From Acetobacteraceae bacterium (GTDB lineage: Bacteria; Pseudomonadota; Alphaproteobacteria; Acetobacterales; Acetobacteraceae): DNA of 64,000 bases. The position numbers and the translations under genes were made by a program. Under the pieces are notes generated by a model. It made no database searches. It saw only the letters and a list, made by a program, of their open reading frames with translations, and was not told where the DNA came from. Of the stretch, positions 24,248-33,072 are shown one piece after another (position 1 is the stretch's first letter; each line of letters starts with the position of its first letter). The stretch is from positions 186,001 through 250,000 of the forward strand of contig JAIXWG010000038.1 in the NCBI GenBank assembly GCA_027482245.1, given 5' to 3'.

Positions 24248-25251
24248 GCCGCGCGGGGTTCCGTCAGCGTGACGTAGATGTCGACGACGAGGAAGACGAA
24301 CACCGAGAACAGCGCCAGCATCAGCACATAGCCCTGCACCGCCGCGAAATCCCCCGCGATGATGGCCGACAGCCCGTATTGTCCGAGCCCGCCCCAGGCG
24401 AAGACGTATTCGATGAGGGAGGTGGTGCCGACCAGGCCCGTGATCTCCGTGCCGATGAAGGTGACGATGGGCGTCATGCTGTTGCGCAGCGCCATGGCGC
24501 GGATCTCCCGCTTCGGCAGGCCCTGCGCGCGGGCGTAGCGGATGTAGTCGCTGGCCAGCACCTCCAGCGCGATGGCGCGGGTCTGCTTGATGATGGGTGC
24601 GGCGGAGATGATGGCGACGCAAAGCACGGGCAGGATGAGCTGCGAGGCCGCGGAGGCGGCGAGTTCCCAATCCGCGGCGATCAGCCCGTCGATCAGGTAG
24701 CTGCCCGTCACGCGCGGTGGCGGATCCAGGAACAGGCTGATGCGCCCCATGCCGGGCGGCGCCCATTCCAGCAGGTAGAAGAAGACGAAGAGCATGATGA
24801 GGCCGAGCCAGTAGGTCGGCACGGAGAATCCGAGCAGGGAGAAGAAGCGGCTGAACTGGTCGAAGGCGCGGTCGGGGCGGAAGGCCGCGCGCAGCCCGAC
24901 GGGAATGCCGATGCCCGCGCCGATCAGCACGCCCCAGGCCATCAGCTCCAGCGTCGCCGGCGCACGGTCCAGGATCTCCGCCAGCACGGGCCGGTTGCTG
25001 AGCCAGGAGGCGCCGAGATCCCCCTGTAGGACCTTGCCCAGATAGACGCCGAATTGCACCCAGATCGGCTGGTCGAGCGCCAGCGACGCCCGCACCAGTT
25101 CGATCTCCGCCGCCGTGGCCGTGGGGCCGGCCAGCAGCCCCACCGGGTCCTGCCCACTGAGGCGCACCAGCATGAAGGTGCCCAGCAGGATCACGAAGAG
25201 CAGCGGCACCACCAGGACCAGGCGCCGCGCCAGCATCCGCCCGATCGGCAT
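24244..25251 (-). CDS. Dipeptide-type ABC transporter permease (DppB)
   Basis: The 335-residue permease begins with LARRLVLVVPLLFVILLGTF, the usual first helix of DppB, followed by the periplasmic loop with GDLGASWLSNRPV. The EAA loop is seen at YIRYARAQGLPKREI. It lies 7 bases after the binding-protein gene. The first ATG at 25251 is used; a second in-frame ATG five codons on is also possible. Confidence 0.92.
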   Translation of the reverse strand: MPIGRMLARRLVLVVPLLFVILLGTFMLVRLSGQDPVGLLAGPTATAAEIELVRASLALDQPIWVQFGVYLGKVLQGDLGASWLSNRPVLAEILDRAPATLELMAWGVLIGAGIGIPVGLRAAFRPDRAFDQFSRFFSLLGFSVPTYWLGLIMLFVFFYLLEWAPPGMGRISLFLDPPPRVTGSYLIDGLIAADWELAASAASQLILPVLCVAIISAAPIIKQTRAIALEVLASDYIRYARAQGLPKREIRAMALRNSMTPIVTFIGTEITGLVGTTSLIEYVFAWGGLGQYGLSAIIAGDFAAVQGYVLMLALFSVFVFLVVDIYVTLTEPRAA

Positions 25252-25258
25252 GCGATTG

Positions 25259-26842
25259 TCACACCACCTTCAGATCGTACCAGCGCTCATGCTCGTCGGG
25301 ATGCGGGCACCAGCCGGAGATGTTGCCGGCCATCGCCTCCCAGACGGTGGGATAGACGGTGACGATCCAGGGCGCTTCCTCCATCCACAGCTGCTGCGCC
25401 TGCTTCATCAGGTCGTTCCGCCTCGGCACGTCGAGCGTCTGCCGCGCCTCGTCGATCAGCGCATCCATGCGCGGATCGGCGAACCGGGCGCGGTTGGAGA
25501 CGCCCTGGGAATGCGCGAGCAGGAAGGTGGCGTAGACGGGGTCGAGCACGATGGGCCCGTCCTCGAAGGAGAACATCGGCATGTCCTGCCGGTTGGGGGC
25601 GCCGCGGGCGCGCATGTCGCTGTCGCTGATGCGCACCGCACGCGCCTTGACGCCCACGGCCTGGAGCTGCGCCGCGACCTGGATCGACATCGGCTCCTCC
25701 CAGTTGAAGATCTGGGAGTAGAGGATTTCCACCTGCTGGTCGAAGTTGAAGTTGGCCTGCGCCAGCAGCGCCCGCGCCTTGGCGGGATCGTAGTCGTAGT
25801 TGAAGAAGCTCGGGTCGTAGCCGGCGACGATGGGCGGCACGATGGAGCGCGCTTGCTCCGCCAGGCCGAAGAAGACGCCCTGGATCAGCGCGGGCTTGTC
25901 GACCGCGTAGTTGAAGGCCTGGCGCACCAGCTTGTTGTCGAAGGGCGGGAAGCGGACATTCATGCGCACGGAGGAGATGGTGCGGCCAAAGCTGTCCTGC
26001 GTCTTCACGCGCCGGTCACTGCGCAGCTCCGCCACCTGCTGCAGCAGCGGGCGATGGATCCATTGCACCTGGCCACTGCGCAGCAGCGTGATGCGCGAGG
26101 CCGCGGACGGGACCGCGCGGTAGACGACGCGGGTGAAGTAGGGCTGTTCGCGGAAGTAGTTGGGATTGGCGACGAAGACCGCCTGTTCGCCGGCGCGCAC
26201 CGATTCCAGGTGATAGGCGCCGAAGCCCGCGGTATTGGTCTCCATCCACTTCAGCGCCCAGGGGTCTTCCGGCGTCGCGTGCTTCTTCACCTCGGTGCTG
26301 TCGTAGACGGCCGGCAGGTAGAGCGTCAGCGCGCTCAGCAGGATCATGCTGGGGGCAGAGAGGGTGAACTCCACCTCGTATTTCGAGACCGCCTTCACCG
26401 CCGTGACGTTGGAGACATTGGCGATGAAGGCGCCGGTGCGGCGCTGCGCGAAGGACTTGGCCCAGCCCCATTCGACGTCCGCCGCCGTCATCTCGTTCCC
26501 GAAGAAGCTCCGCACACCCTGGCGCAGCTTGAAGGTCCAGGTCTTGCCGTCGGGCGAGGTCGTCCAGCTTTCAGCGAGATGGCCCTCGATGACGTCGGGG
26601 TTCAGGTAAGGGCGGCCGTCGCGCATCACGCGGCCGTAGCGGGTCAGGCCCTCATAGACCTGCACGACGCTTTCCTGCGTGCCGGGGCGAAGTGCGTCGC
26701 CATCGAAGCCCTCCGGCGCGCCGGGCGCGGCCAGCAGCAGCGTGCGGCCGGCGCGGGGCTGCGCGAGCGCGGGGGTGGCCAGGGGCGCACCGGCCGCCAT
26801 GGCCATGGTGCCGAGCAGGATGTCGCGCCGTTCGATCGCCAT
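25259..26842 (-). CDS. Dipeptide-type ABC transporter substrate-binding protein (SBP_bac_5)
   Basis: The 527-residue receptor is a family 5 extracellular solute-binding protein. The N-terminus ERRDILLGTMAMAAG then ALATPALAQ-like residues forms a twin-arginine-type signal. VYEGLTRYGRVM and WTFKLRQGVRSFFGNEMTA match the family's opening strands and 'TFKLR.GV.F' box. It is the first gene of a six-gene leftward operon and is divergent from a D-aminoacylase-like gene across a region with two palindromes. The ligand might be an N-acylated or D-amino-acid peptide, given that neighbour. Confidence 0.9.
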   Translation of the reverse strand: MAIERRDILLGTMAMAAGAPLATPALAQPRAGRTLLLAAPGAPEGFDGDALRPGTQESVVQVYEGLTRYGRVMRDGRPYLNPDVIEGHLAESWTTSPDGKTWTFKLRQGVRSFFGNEMTAADVEWGWAKSFAQRRTGAFIANVSNVTAVKAVSKYEVEFTLSAPSMILLSALTLYLPAVYDSTEVKKHATPEDPWALKWMETNTAGFGAYHLESVRAGEQAVFVANPNYFREQPYFTRVVYRAVPSAASRITLLRSGQVQWIHRPLLQQVAELRSDRRVKTQDSFGRTISSVRMNVRFPPFDNKLVRQAFNYAVDKPALIQGVFFGLAEQARSIVPPIVAGYDPSFFNYDYDPAKARALLAQANFNFDQQVEILYSQIFNWEEPMSIQVAAQLQAVGVKARAVRISDSDMRARGAPNRQDMPMFSFEDGPIVLDPVYATFLLAHSQGVSNRARFADPRMDALIDEARQTLDVPRRNDLMKQAQQLWMEEAPWIVTVYPTVWEAMAGNISGWCPHPDEHERWYDLKVV

Positions 26843-26884
26843 TGGTCAATTCCCCCGTCCCCGCCGTCTCCGGTCACAGCCGGT

Positions 26885-26901
26885 GGATCGGTACCCGATC
26901 C
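26885..26901. promoter_or_regulatory. 17-bp inverted repeat in the transporter/aminoacylase divergent promoter
   Basis: GGATCGG-TAC-CCGATCC is a perfect 7-base inverted repeat, 43 bases upstream of the binding-protein start and 66 bases before the aminoacylase start. It is a candidate operator shared by the divergent units. Confidence 0.45.
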
Positions 26902-26929
26902 CCGTTGCCATCCCGCGCGGCCGGGGCCA

Positions 26930-26941
26930 TTGTCCGGACAA
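26930..26941. promoter_or_regulatory. TTGTCCGGACAA palindrome, GntR-like operator
   Basis: This perfect 12-base palindrome sits 25 bases before the D-aminoacylase start. Its TTGT..ACAA ends resemble sites bound by FadR-type GntR regulators (T.GT...AC.A). No GntR gene is present in the window, so the regulator would be encoded elsewhere. Confidence 0.45.
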
Positions 26942-26966
26942 CCTCGATCCTTGGCAAGGAGCCTTC

Positions 26967-28679
26967 ATGCACGACCTGGTCATCCGCGGCGGCACCATCG
27001 TGGACGGCACGGGGGCGCCGCGCTTCACCGGCGATGTGGCGATCGATGGCGACCGCATCACGCAGGTCGGCGGCAAGGCAGGCCCGGCGAAGCGCGACGT
27101 GCAGGCGGAAGGCCGCATCGTCGCCCCGGGCTGGGTCGATGTGCATACGCATTACGACGGGCAGGCGACCTGGGACCCGGTGCTCGCCCCCTCCGTCTGG
27201 CATGGCGCGACGACGATCCTATTCGGGAATTGCGGCGTTGGCTTCGCTCCCGTGCGCAAGCGCGATCACCAGGCGCTGATCGACTTGATGGAAGGCGTGG
27301 AGGACATTCCCGGCATCACCCTCGCCGAGGGGCTGCAGTGGAACTGGGAGAGCTTTCCGGAATACCTCGATGCGCTCGATGCCATGCCGCGCACCATCGA
27401 TGTCGCGGCGCAGGTCGCGCACCATCCGCTGCGCGTCTACGTCATGGGCGAGCGTGGGCTGAACCGCCAGGCTGCGACGGATGACGACATCGCGCAGATG
27501 GCGAAGCTGACGGAGGAGGCGCTGCGCGCCGGCGCCTTCGGCTTCACCACCAGCCGCACCGACCAGCACAAGACGCCGACCGGCGACCTGGTGCCCGCGC
27601 GCTATGCGGAGCATCGGGAACTGCTCGCGATCGGCCAGGCCATCGGCCGTTCGGGTCGCGGCACCTTCGGCATGCTGAGCGACTTCGAGGATGAGGCCGC
27701 GGAATTTGCCTGGCTGCGCCAGGTGGCGGCGAGCACGCAGCGGCCGGTGTGGTTCCTGCTGACCGACCGCAACGCCGATCCGGGCCGCTTGCAGCGCCTT
27801 CTGGGCCATGTGCGCGCCGCGCGCGCCGATGGCCTGCCGCTGGCGGCGCAGGTGGCCTCGCGCCCCGTCGGGCTGATCCTCGGCCTGACGACCTCGCTGA
27901 ACCCCTTCGCGCTGCGCGAAAGCTTCCATGAGTTGGCGCATCTGCCGCCGGCGGAGCAGTTGGCAAAACTGCGGGAACCGGCGGTGCGGGCGAAGATCCT
28001 GGCGGAGGAGGCGTCGCCCCGCCTGCTGCATGTGGTGCCGCCGCTGTCGCGCCAGATCGCGACGCGCTGGGACCAGATGTTCGCCCTCGGCGACCCGCCG
28101 GATTACGAGCCGCCGCCGGAGCGCAGCATGGCCGCCATGGCCGCCGCGGCCGGGCAGGACCCCGTCTCCTTCTGCTACGACTACCTGACGGGCGGCGATG
28201 GCGGGCGGATGCTCTACTTCCCCGTCGTCAACTATGTCGGTGGCGATTTCAACCGCCTGCACGGGCTGCTGCAGGACCCGCATACGGTGGTGGGCCTGTC
28301 CGATGGCGGCGCGCATTGCGGTGTGATCTGCGATGCCTCCATGCCGACCTTTGGCCTGACGCATTGGACGCGCGACCGGCAGCGCGGCGATCGCCTGCCG
28401 CTGGAATTCGTCGTGCAGCGGCAGACCAGCGGCACGGCCGACTTCTTCGGCTTCCATGACCGCGGGCGGCTGAAGCCTGGCCTCAAGGCCGACATCAACG
28501 TCATCGACCTGGACGGGCTGCGCCTGCACCATCCGGAGATGATCTACGACCTGCCCGCGGGCGGCCGCCGCCTGGTGCAGCGCGTGGATGGCTACGACAT
28601 GACCCTCGTCTCCGGCGTGCCCATCATGGAGCGCGGCGCGGAGACGGGGGCGCGGCCGGGGCGGCTCGTCCGCTCCTAA
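26967..28679 (+). CDS. D-aminoacylase / N-acyl-D-amino-acid deacylase family amidohydrolase
   Basis: The 570-residue protein is an amidohydrolase of the D-aminoacylase family, which frees D-amino acids from N-acyl derivatives. The metal pair His60-x-His62 (DVHTHYDGQ) and Cys89 in FGNCGVGFAP, the bridging zinc ligand typical of this family, are both visible; LSDGGAHCG near residue 450 holds the catalytic aspartate. The ATG at 26967 is preceded by AAGGA. It is divergent from the peptide-type ABC operon, which may import its substrate. The 3' end overlaps the opposite-strand hydrolase gene by 4 bases. Confidence 0.88.
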   Translation: MHDLVIRGGTIVDGTGAPRFTGDVAIDGDRITQVGGKAGPAKRDVQAEGRIVAPGWVDVHTHYDGQATWDPVLAPSVWHGATTILFGNCGVGFAPVRKRDHQALIDLMEGVEDIPGITLAEGLQWNWESFPEYLDALDAMPRTIDVAAQVAHHPLRVYVMGERGLNRQAATDDDIAQMAKLTEEALRAGAFGFTTSRTDQHKTPTGDLVPARYAEHRELLAIGQAIGRSGRGTFGMLSDFEDEAAEFAWLRQVAASTQRPVWFLLTDRNADPGRLQRLLGHVRAARADGLPLAAQVASRPVGLILGLTTSLNPFALRESFHELAHLPPAEQLAKLREPAVRAKILAEEASPRLLHVVPPLSRQIATRWDQMFALGDPPDYEPPPERSMAAMAAAAGQDPVSFCYDYLTGGDGGRMLYFPVVNYVGGDFNRLHGLLQDPHTVVGLSDGGAHCGVICDASMPTFGLTHWTRDRQRGDRLPLEFVVQRQTSGTADFFGFHDRGRLKPGLKADINVIDLDGLRLHHPEMIYDLPAGGRRLVQRVDGYDMTLVSGVPIMERGAETGARPGRLVRS

Positions 28680-29464
28680 AGGCGGTCGAGGAAGCCGAGC
28701 ACGGCGTCGGCCATCAGTTCCGGGGTCTGGATGGCCATGAAGTGGCCGCTCTCCACCTCCCGGAACTCGGCGCCGGCGATGGCGTCGGCGACGGGCTTCA
28801 CGCGTTCCGGCGGCCGCGTCAGGTCATGCTTTGCGGCCAGCACCAGCACGGGGCAGGCGATGCTGGAGAGGTCCGCTGTCATGTCGAGATCGGCCAGCAT
28901 CCGCGCCGTCGCCGCCTGCCCGGCGGGATCGACGCCGAGGCGCGAGGCGCGGCAATGCGCGAAGCGTTCGGCGTCCCCGCGCATGGCGGGCGGGTAGCTG
29001 GTCATCAGCCCGGTATCGACGACGGCGCGGGCGCCCTTCGTCTCCATCTCCTGCGCCCGGGCCAGCAGCGCGACGCGCCCGGCCTCGTTCACGCCGGTGG
29101 CCGGGGAGGAGACGACGACGCCGCGCACGCGGCCGGGATGGGCGGCGGCGAGGTGCAGGGCGAGCGCGCCGCCGACCGCCATGCCGACCGTCGCCACCGG
29201 CTCCGTGATGCCGAGCGCATCCATCAGCGCCACCGCGTCGTTGCCCTGCGCCGGCATGGTGAGCGGCGTGCGCGGCTTTTCCGAGAGGCCTCCACCGCGT
29301 TGGTCGTAGCGCAGCACGCGGCAGCGCTTTGCCAGCAGCGGCAGCATGAAGTCCCAACTCTCCAGGCTGCCGCCCATCTCATGCAGCAGCAGCAGCACGG
29401 GGCCGTCACCGCCGGTGTCGTGGTAGCGCAAGGCGGCGCCGTCGAGGTCGATCCAGCGCATCAT
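28676..29464 (-). CDS. Alpha/beta-hydrolase fold protein with alanine at the nucleophile position
   Basis: The 262-residue protein has a clear alpha/beta-hydrolase fold: LLLLHEMGGSLESWD (oxyanion region), YDQRGGGLSEKP, the acid in LAAKHDLTRPPERV and the histidine in VESGHFMAIQTPE. The nucleophile elbow, normally G-x-S-x-G, reads GMAVGG with Ala96 in place of serine. It may be catalytically dead, or may use another chemistry such as a cofactor-free oxygenase or lyase. It is the last gene of a four-gene leftward operon, joined to the MBL gene by ATGA. Confidence 0.84.
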   Translation of the reverse strand: MMRWIDLDGAALRYHDTGGDGPVLLLLHEMGGSLESWDFMLPLLAKRCRVLRYDQRGGGLSEKPRTPLTMPAQGNDAVALMDALGITEPVATVGMAVGGALALHLAAAHPGRVRGVVVSSPATGVNEAGRVALLARAQEMETKGARAVVDTGLMTSYPPAMRGDAERFAHCRASRLGVDPAGQAATARMLADLDMTADLSSIACPVLVLAAKHDLTRPPERVKPVADAIAGAEFREVESGHFMAIQTPELMADAVLGFLDRL

Positions 29465-30345
29465 GGCGTGTCTCCGTCGAGGTCGAGCGTCCAGGCATCC
29501 GGCACCAGGCGATAGCCATTGCCCTCTCGCGCCACATGCGCGAAGGCGGGGAAGTGCAGGTGCATGCCGGCGATGGCAAGGCGATCCGTCGCCACCTGGT
29601 CCAGGATGTGGCGGCGCGTGGCGATGGCGAGCGCGGGGTCGGTATCGACCTTCATCGTGACCTCCGGCCGGGCGATCTGCACTTCCGGCACATGCACGAT
29701 GTCGCCCCAGATCAGCAGCGCCCTGCCGCCAGAGGCCACCATGAAGCCGGTATGGCCGGGGGTATGGCCGGGCAGCGGCATGGCCGTGACGCCGGGGAAG
29801 ACCTCGCCGCCCGTGAAGGGCTGCATACGGTCGCGATAGGGGCGCAGGCGGTTGCGCGTCTCGATGAACATCGCGCGGCGCTGCGCGGGATCGGGCAGGC
29901 GCATCATTGCCTCGTCGCTGTCCCAATGCGCGAGTTCGTCGGCATGGACGTGCAGCGCGGCGTTGGGGAAGGCGGCGTTGCCGGCACTGTCCGCGATGCC
30001 GCCCCAGTGGTCGCGATGCAGATGCGTCATCAGCAGCGTGTCCACCGCGGCCGCCTCGACGCCCGCATCGGCCAGGTGCCTGGCCACGAAGCCGACCGTG
30101 TCCCGCACGCCCTGGCCGAGCCCCGTATCGACCAGCGCGATGCGGTCGCCATGGCGGATCAGGAAGGCGTTGACGGCGGTGCGCCGCGCGGGGCGGAACG
30201 ACGCCGCCAGCAGCGCCGTCGCCTCCGCCGCCGCGATGCCGTCCAGGGAGGAGACCGGCGCATCCTGGTGGCCGTCATGCAGCGCGGTGACGAGGATGTC
30301 GCCGACGCGGCGATGGAAGACGCCCGGGACCTGCGCGCTGATCAT
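29461..30345 (-). CDS. Metallo-beta-lactamase-fold hydrolase
   Basis: The 294-residue MBL-fold protein has MTHLHRDHWGG with His108, His110, Asp112 and His113, plus the histidine of PLPGHTPGHTG, the aspartate in LIWGDIVH and GMHLHFPAF near the end. These cover the two-metal site. It resembles quorum-quenching lactonases and related hydrolases in layout. There is no signal peptide. It is joined by ATGA overlaps to a CMD-family gene upstream and an alpha/beta-hydrolase gene downstream, an arrangement often seen with ring-opened lactones in aromatic degradation. Confidence 0.86.
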   Translation of the reverse strand: MISAQVPGVFHRRVGDILVTALHDGHQDAPVSSLDGIAAAEATALLAASFRPARRTAVNAFLIRHGDRIALVDTGLGQGVRDTVGFVARHLADAGVEAAAVDTLLMTHLHRDHWGGIADSAGNAAFPNAALHVHADELAHWDSDEAMMRLPDPAQRRAMFIETRNRLRPYRDRMQPFTGGEVFPGVTAMPLPGHTPGHTGFMVASGGRALLIWGDIVHVPEVQIARPEVTMKVDTDPALAIATRRHILDQVATDRLAIAGMHLHFPAFAHVAREGNGYRLVPDAWTLDLDGDTP

Positions 30346-30890
30346 GCGGGCAGCGGATGCGCGAGGAGGTAGGGCAGGTAGTCCGGCTCCACATCGATCT
30401 CCATGGTCCCGAGGAAGCGCACCAGGCCGCAATAAGTGGCGATGATCAGCGTCAGCTCCACCAGCGCCTCCGCATCGAAATGGCCGCGCAGCGCGTCGAA
30501 GGTGGCGGCTGTCATGGCCGGGCCGTCCCACATCTCCCGCGCGCCCTTCAGCACCAGCTTCGCCAGCGGCTCGAGCGGCGAGTCGCCGCCCGCCGTCTCG
30601 ATGCCGATGGCACGGATATCGGCTTCCGTGCAGCCGAAATCCTGGCTGATGCGGACATGGTGCGACCATTCATAGGGGCTGCGCGCCAGCCAGCCCACCT
30701 GCAGGATCGCAAGCTCCCGCAGTCGCGCATCGAGGCGGCTGGCGTGGCGGATATGCATGGCGAGGCCGGTGAAGGCGCGAGCGAGCCCCGGGCTGTGCGC
30801 CAGCAGGCGGTTCAGCGCGATGTCGCGCTTCAGCAGGTCCTGGTCGTGTTCGGGCAGCTCGGCGCGGGTGAGGTAGGGGAGGCGGGCCAT
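30342..30890 (-). CDS. Carboxymuconolactone decarboxylase (CMD) family protein
   Basis: The 182-residue protein matches the CMD/AhpD-like family: ELAILQVGWLARSPYEWSHH is the core helix pair, and the usual C-x-x-C of AhpD is absent (SPYEWSHH instead), which points to the decarboxylase-like branch rather than a peroxidase. LIIATYCGLVRFLG is the C-terminal helix. It stands 8 bases after the RraA gene and overlaps the MBL gene, so all belong to one operon. The role may be in decarboxylation of a lactone intermediate. Confidence 0.85.
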   Translation of the reverse strand: MARLPYLTRAELPEHDQDLLKRDIALNRLLAHSPGLARAFTGLAMHIRHASRLDARLRELAILQVGWLARSPYEWSHHVRISQDFGCTEADIRAIGIETAGGDSPLEPLAKLVLKGAREMWDGPAMTAATFDALRGHFDAEALVELTLIIATYCGLVRFLGTMEIDVEPDYLPYLLAHPLPA

Positions 30891-30898
30891 GATGCTCC

Positions 30899-31561
30899 TC
30901 AGCGCTGCAGCATGTGTTCGTAGTCGGCGCCCATCACCTGGCTGACGGGTTTTCCTGCTTCCACGTCCCGCGCCATGGCGGCCTCCCGCGCCGCGATCAT
31001 CTCCGCGGCATCGAGGACGCGCGCGATGTCTGCGGCGGCGATGATCACGACGCCGCTGCCATCGGCGAGCGCATAGTCGCCGGGGCGCGCCGCAACGCCG
31101 CCGAGGGTGATCGGGCCGCCCGTCTCGGCCTCATGCAGCCGTCCGCGGGCGGTGCGCGCCGTGGTGGCGGCGGCGAAGACGGGGAAGGCGATCTCCCGCG
31201 CCTCATCGATGTCCCGTGCGGCGCCATCGGTGATGATGCCGGCGAGGCCGCGAGCCTTCGCGGCGCGGGAGAGGATGCCGCCCCAGCCGCCGGCATCGAG
31301 GCCCGGGATGTGCTGGATCAGCAGGATGTCGCCAGTCTCCGCGGCCTCGATCGCGGCGGAGCAGAGGTGGCGCGGGGCCGTGCCGGGGGGCGGCGGGCCC
31401 TCCGCCAGGCACACCGTCATCACGCGGCCGGCGATGCGGCCCGGCACGGTGCGGGGCGGCATGCCGGAGATCGCGGGCGGCAAGCCGAGCTTGTCCATGG
31501 CGTCGGAGAGCGCGCAGCTGTCGAGGCGCTTGAGGCGCGCGATGATGTCGTTATCGGCCAC
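30899..31561 (-). CDS. RraA-family aldolase
   Basis: The 220-residue protein is an RraA/HMG-aldolase homologue with DIIARLKRLDSCALSDAMD at the start, GIITDGAARDIDE as active-site loop (Arg-Asp present) and YALADGSGVVIIAA. The GTG at 31561 gives a normal family length; an upstream ATG would add a 30-residue extension unlike the family. It is the first gene of an operon with CMD, MBL and alpha/beta-hydrolase genes and is divergent from a FAD-linked oxidase. Aldol cleavage of a tertiary alcohol is a plausible last step. Confidence 0.84.
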   Translation of the reverse strand: MADNDIIARLKRLDSCALSDAMDKLGLPPAISGMPPRTVPGRIAGRVMTVCLAEGPPPPGTAPRHLCSAAIEAAETGDILLIQHIPGLDAGGWGGILSRAAKARGLAGIITDGAARDIDEAREIAFPVFAAATTARTARGRLHEAETGGPITLGGVAARPGDYALADGSGVVIIAAADIARVLDAAEMIAAREAAMARDVEAGKPVSQVMGADYEHMLQR

Positions 31562-31634
31562 GATGCCGTGTTTCCCCCGCTGGTCGCCCGCATCATGGGC
31601 AAGGGCCGCGGCCTCGCCAAGCCGTGCGGCTGGC

Positions 31635-31651
31635 ATGCTTCCTGCAAGCAT
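31635..31651. promoter_or_regulatory. ATGCTT-N5-AAGCAT inverted repeat in a divergent promoter
   Basis: A perfect 6-base inverted repeat around CCTGC lies 29 bases before the FAD-oxidase start and 73 bases upstream of the RraA start. It is less GC-rich than its surroundings, which makes a real operator more likely. The paralogous oxidase at 35888 has TGCATGCA (35769-35776) in its upstream region. Confidence 0.45.
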
Positions 31652-31680
31652 CGCGTGTGTTTCCAGGACGGAGCCTCGCC

Positions 31681-33072
31681 ATGCCCGACATTGCCGCGCT
31701 GCTGGAGGAGATCGCGGAGGTCCCGCATTCCGCCGATCCGGCCGTGGCGCGGGCGAAGAGCCGGGACATGTATGCGGTGAGCCCGCTGCTGCGGAAGGCG
31801 TTGCGGGGGCGTGAGGCCGAGGCCGTCGTCAGCCCGCGGGACAATCACGAATTGCGCGCCGTGCTGCGCTGGGCCGTGCGCCACCGCATCCCCCTGACGC
31901 CTCGTGGCGGCGGCACCGCCAATTACGGGCAGTCGGTGCCGCTGGCGGGCGGCGCGATGCTGGACATGACGGGCTATACGGGCGTCGTGGCCGTCAGCGA
32001 CACCACCGTGCGCGTGCGCAGCGGCACGCTGATGGGCGAGATCGACGAGGTGCTGCGCGCCCATGGCAAGGAACTGCGCATCCATCCCTCCACGCGGTCG
32101 GACAGCACCATCGGTGGCTTCATCGGCGGCGGCAGCGGCGGCATGGGATCCTGCCGCTGGGGCATGCTGCGCGATCCCGGCAACATCACCGCGATCCAGG
32201 TGATAAGTGTCGAGGCCGAGCCGCGGCTGGAGGAGCTGCGCGGCGTCGACACGCTGCTGGTGCAGCACGCCTATGGCACGAATGGCGTGATGACGGAGCT
32301 GGAGCTGCCGCTGGCGCCAGCCGAGTCGTGGAAGGAAGCCGTGGTGGCCTTCCCCGACTTCATGGACGCGGCGCGCTTCGGCATTGCCTTCGCCGCGCAT
32401 CCCGATATCGCGCGCAAGCTGGCCTCCGTGCAGGAATGGCCGGTGCCGCGGCTCATGAAGAACCTCGGCGACATCGTGCCGGAGGGGCATTCCATGGCGA
32501 TGGTCATGGTGGCCGCGCGGCACCTGCCGGAATTCCGCGCGCTGGTCGCGATGCATGGCGGCCAGGTCGTGACCTGCGTGGCGGAGGGGCGGGGGCGCTA
32601 CGGCGCGCCGCTCTACGAATTCGCCTTCGGCCATGCGCTGCGCCAGATCCAGAAGCACCAGCCGCGCTACACCGTGCTGCAGGGGATGTTCCCGCCGCAG
32701 GGGCTGGAAGCCTCCGTCGCGCGGCTGCAGGCGGCGATGCGAGGCGTGGGACCGCTGCGCTTCGAGATCTTCTACAGCCAGGGCCAGCTGGTCGGCATGG
32801 GATCGCCCTATGTGCTGTTCGAGAGCGAGGCGCAGCTGGCGGGCCTCGTGGACCAGCTGCAGGCGATCGGCATGAATGTCGCGAACAGCCACACCACGGG
32901 CGTGCGCGCCGTCGGCATCAAGGCGATCGATGAGCGGGACGCCGCCTTCAAGCGCGCCATGGACCCGCATGGCCTGCTGAACCCCGGCAAGCTGGGGTTG
33001 GAGGAGAAGGAGAGCGCGGCGGTGACGACTCTCGCGACGAAGGGCTGGGCGACGAAGCGGCCCGCCGCCTAG
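31681..33072 (+). CDS. FAD-linked oxidase (PCMH-type)
   Basis: The 463-residue flavoprotein carries a PCMH-type FAD-binding domain (about residues 50-225) with TPRGGGTANYGQSVPL, RIHPSTRSDSTIGGFIGGG and AYGTNGVMTELELPL, and ends with the family's PHGLLNPGKLG. It resembles GlcD/D-lactate and 4-cresol dehydrogenase relatives. No second glycolate-oxidase subunit is nearby. It is divergent from the RraA operon and is a close paralogue of the protein at 35888. Substrate unknown; a 2-hydroxyacid or aromatic alcohol is likely. Its stop codon shares CTAG with the opposite-strand ABC gene. Confidence 0.87.
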   Translation: MPDIAALLEEIAEVPHSADPAVARAKSRDMYAVSPLLRKALRGREAEAVVSPRDNHELRAVLRWAVRHRIPLTPRGGGTANYGQSVPLAGGAMLDMTGYTGVVAVSDTTVRVRSGTLMGEIDEVLRAHGKELRIHPSTRSDSTIGGFIGGGSGGMGSCRWGMLRDPGNITAIQVISVEAEPRLEELRGVDTLLVQHAYGTNGVMTELELPLAPAESWKEAVVAFPDFMDAARFGIAFAAHPDIARKLASVQEWPVPRLMKNLGDIVPEGHSMAMVMVAARHLPEFRALVAMHGGQVVTCVAEGRGRYGAPLYEFAFGHALRQIQKHQPRYTVLQGMFPPQGLEASVARLQAAMRGVGPLRFEIFYSQGQLVGMGSPYVLFESEAQLAGLVDQLQAIGMNVANSHTTGVRAVGIKAIDERDAAFKRAMDPHGLLNPGKLGLEEKESAAVTTLATKGWATKRPAA

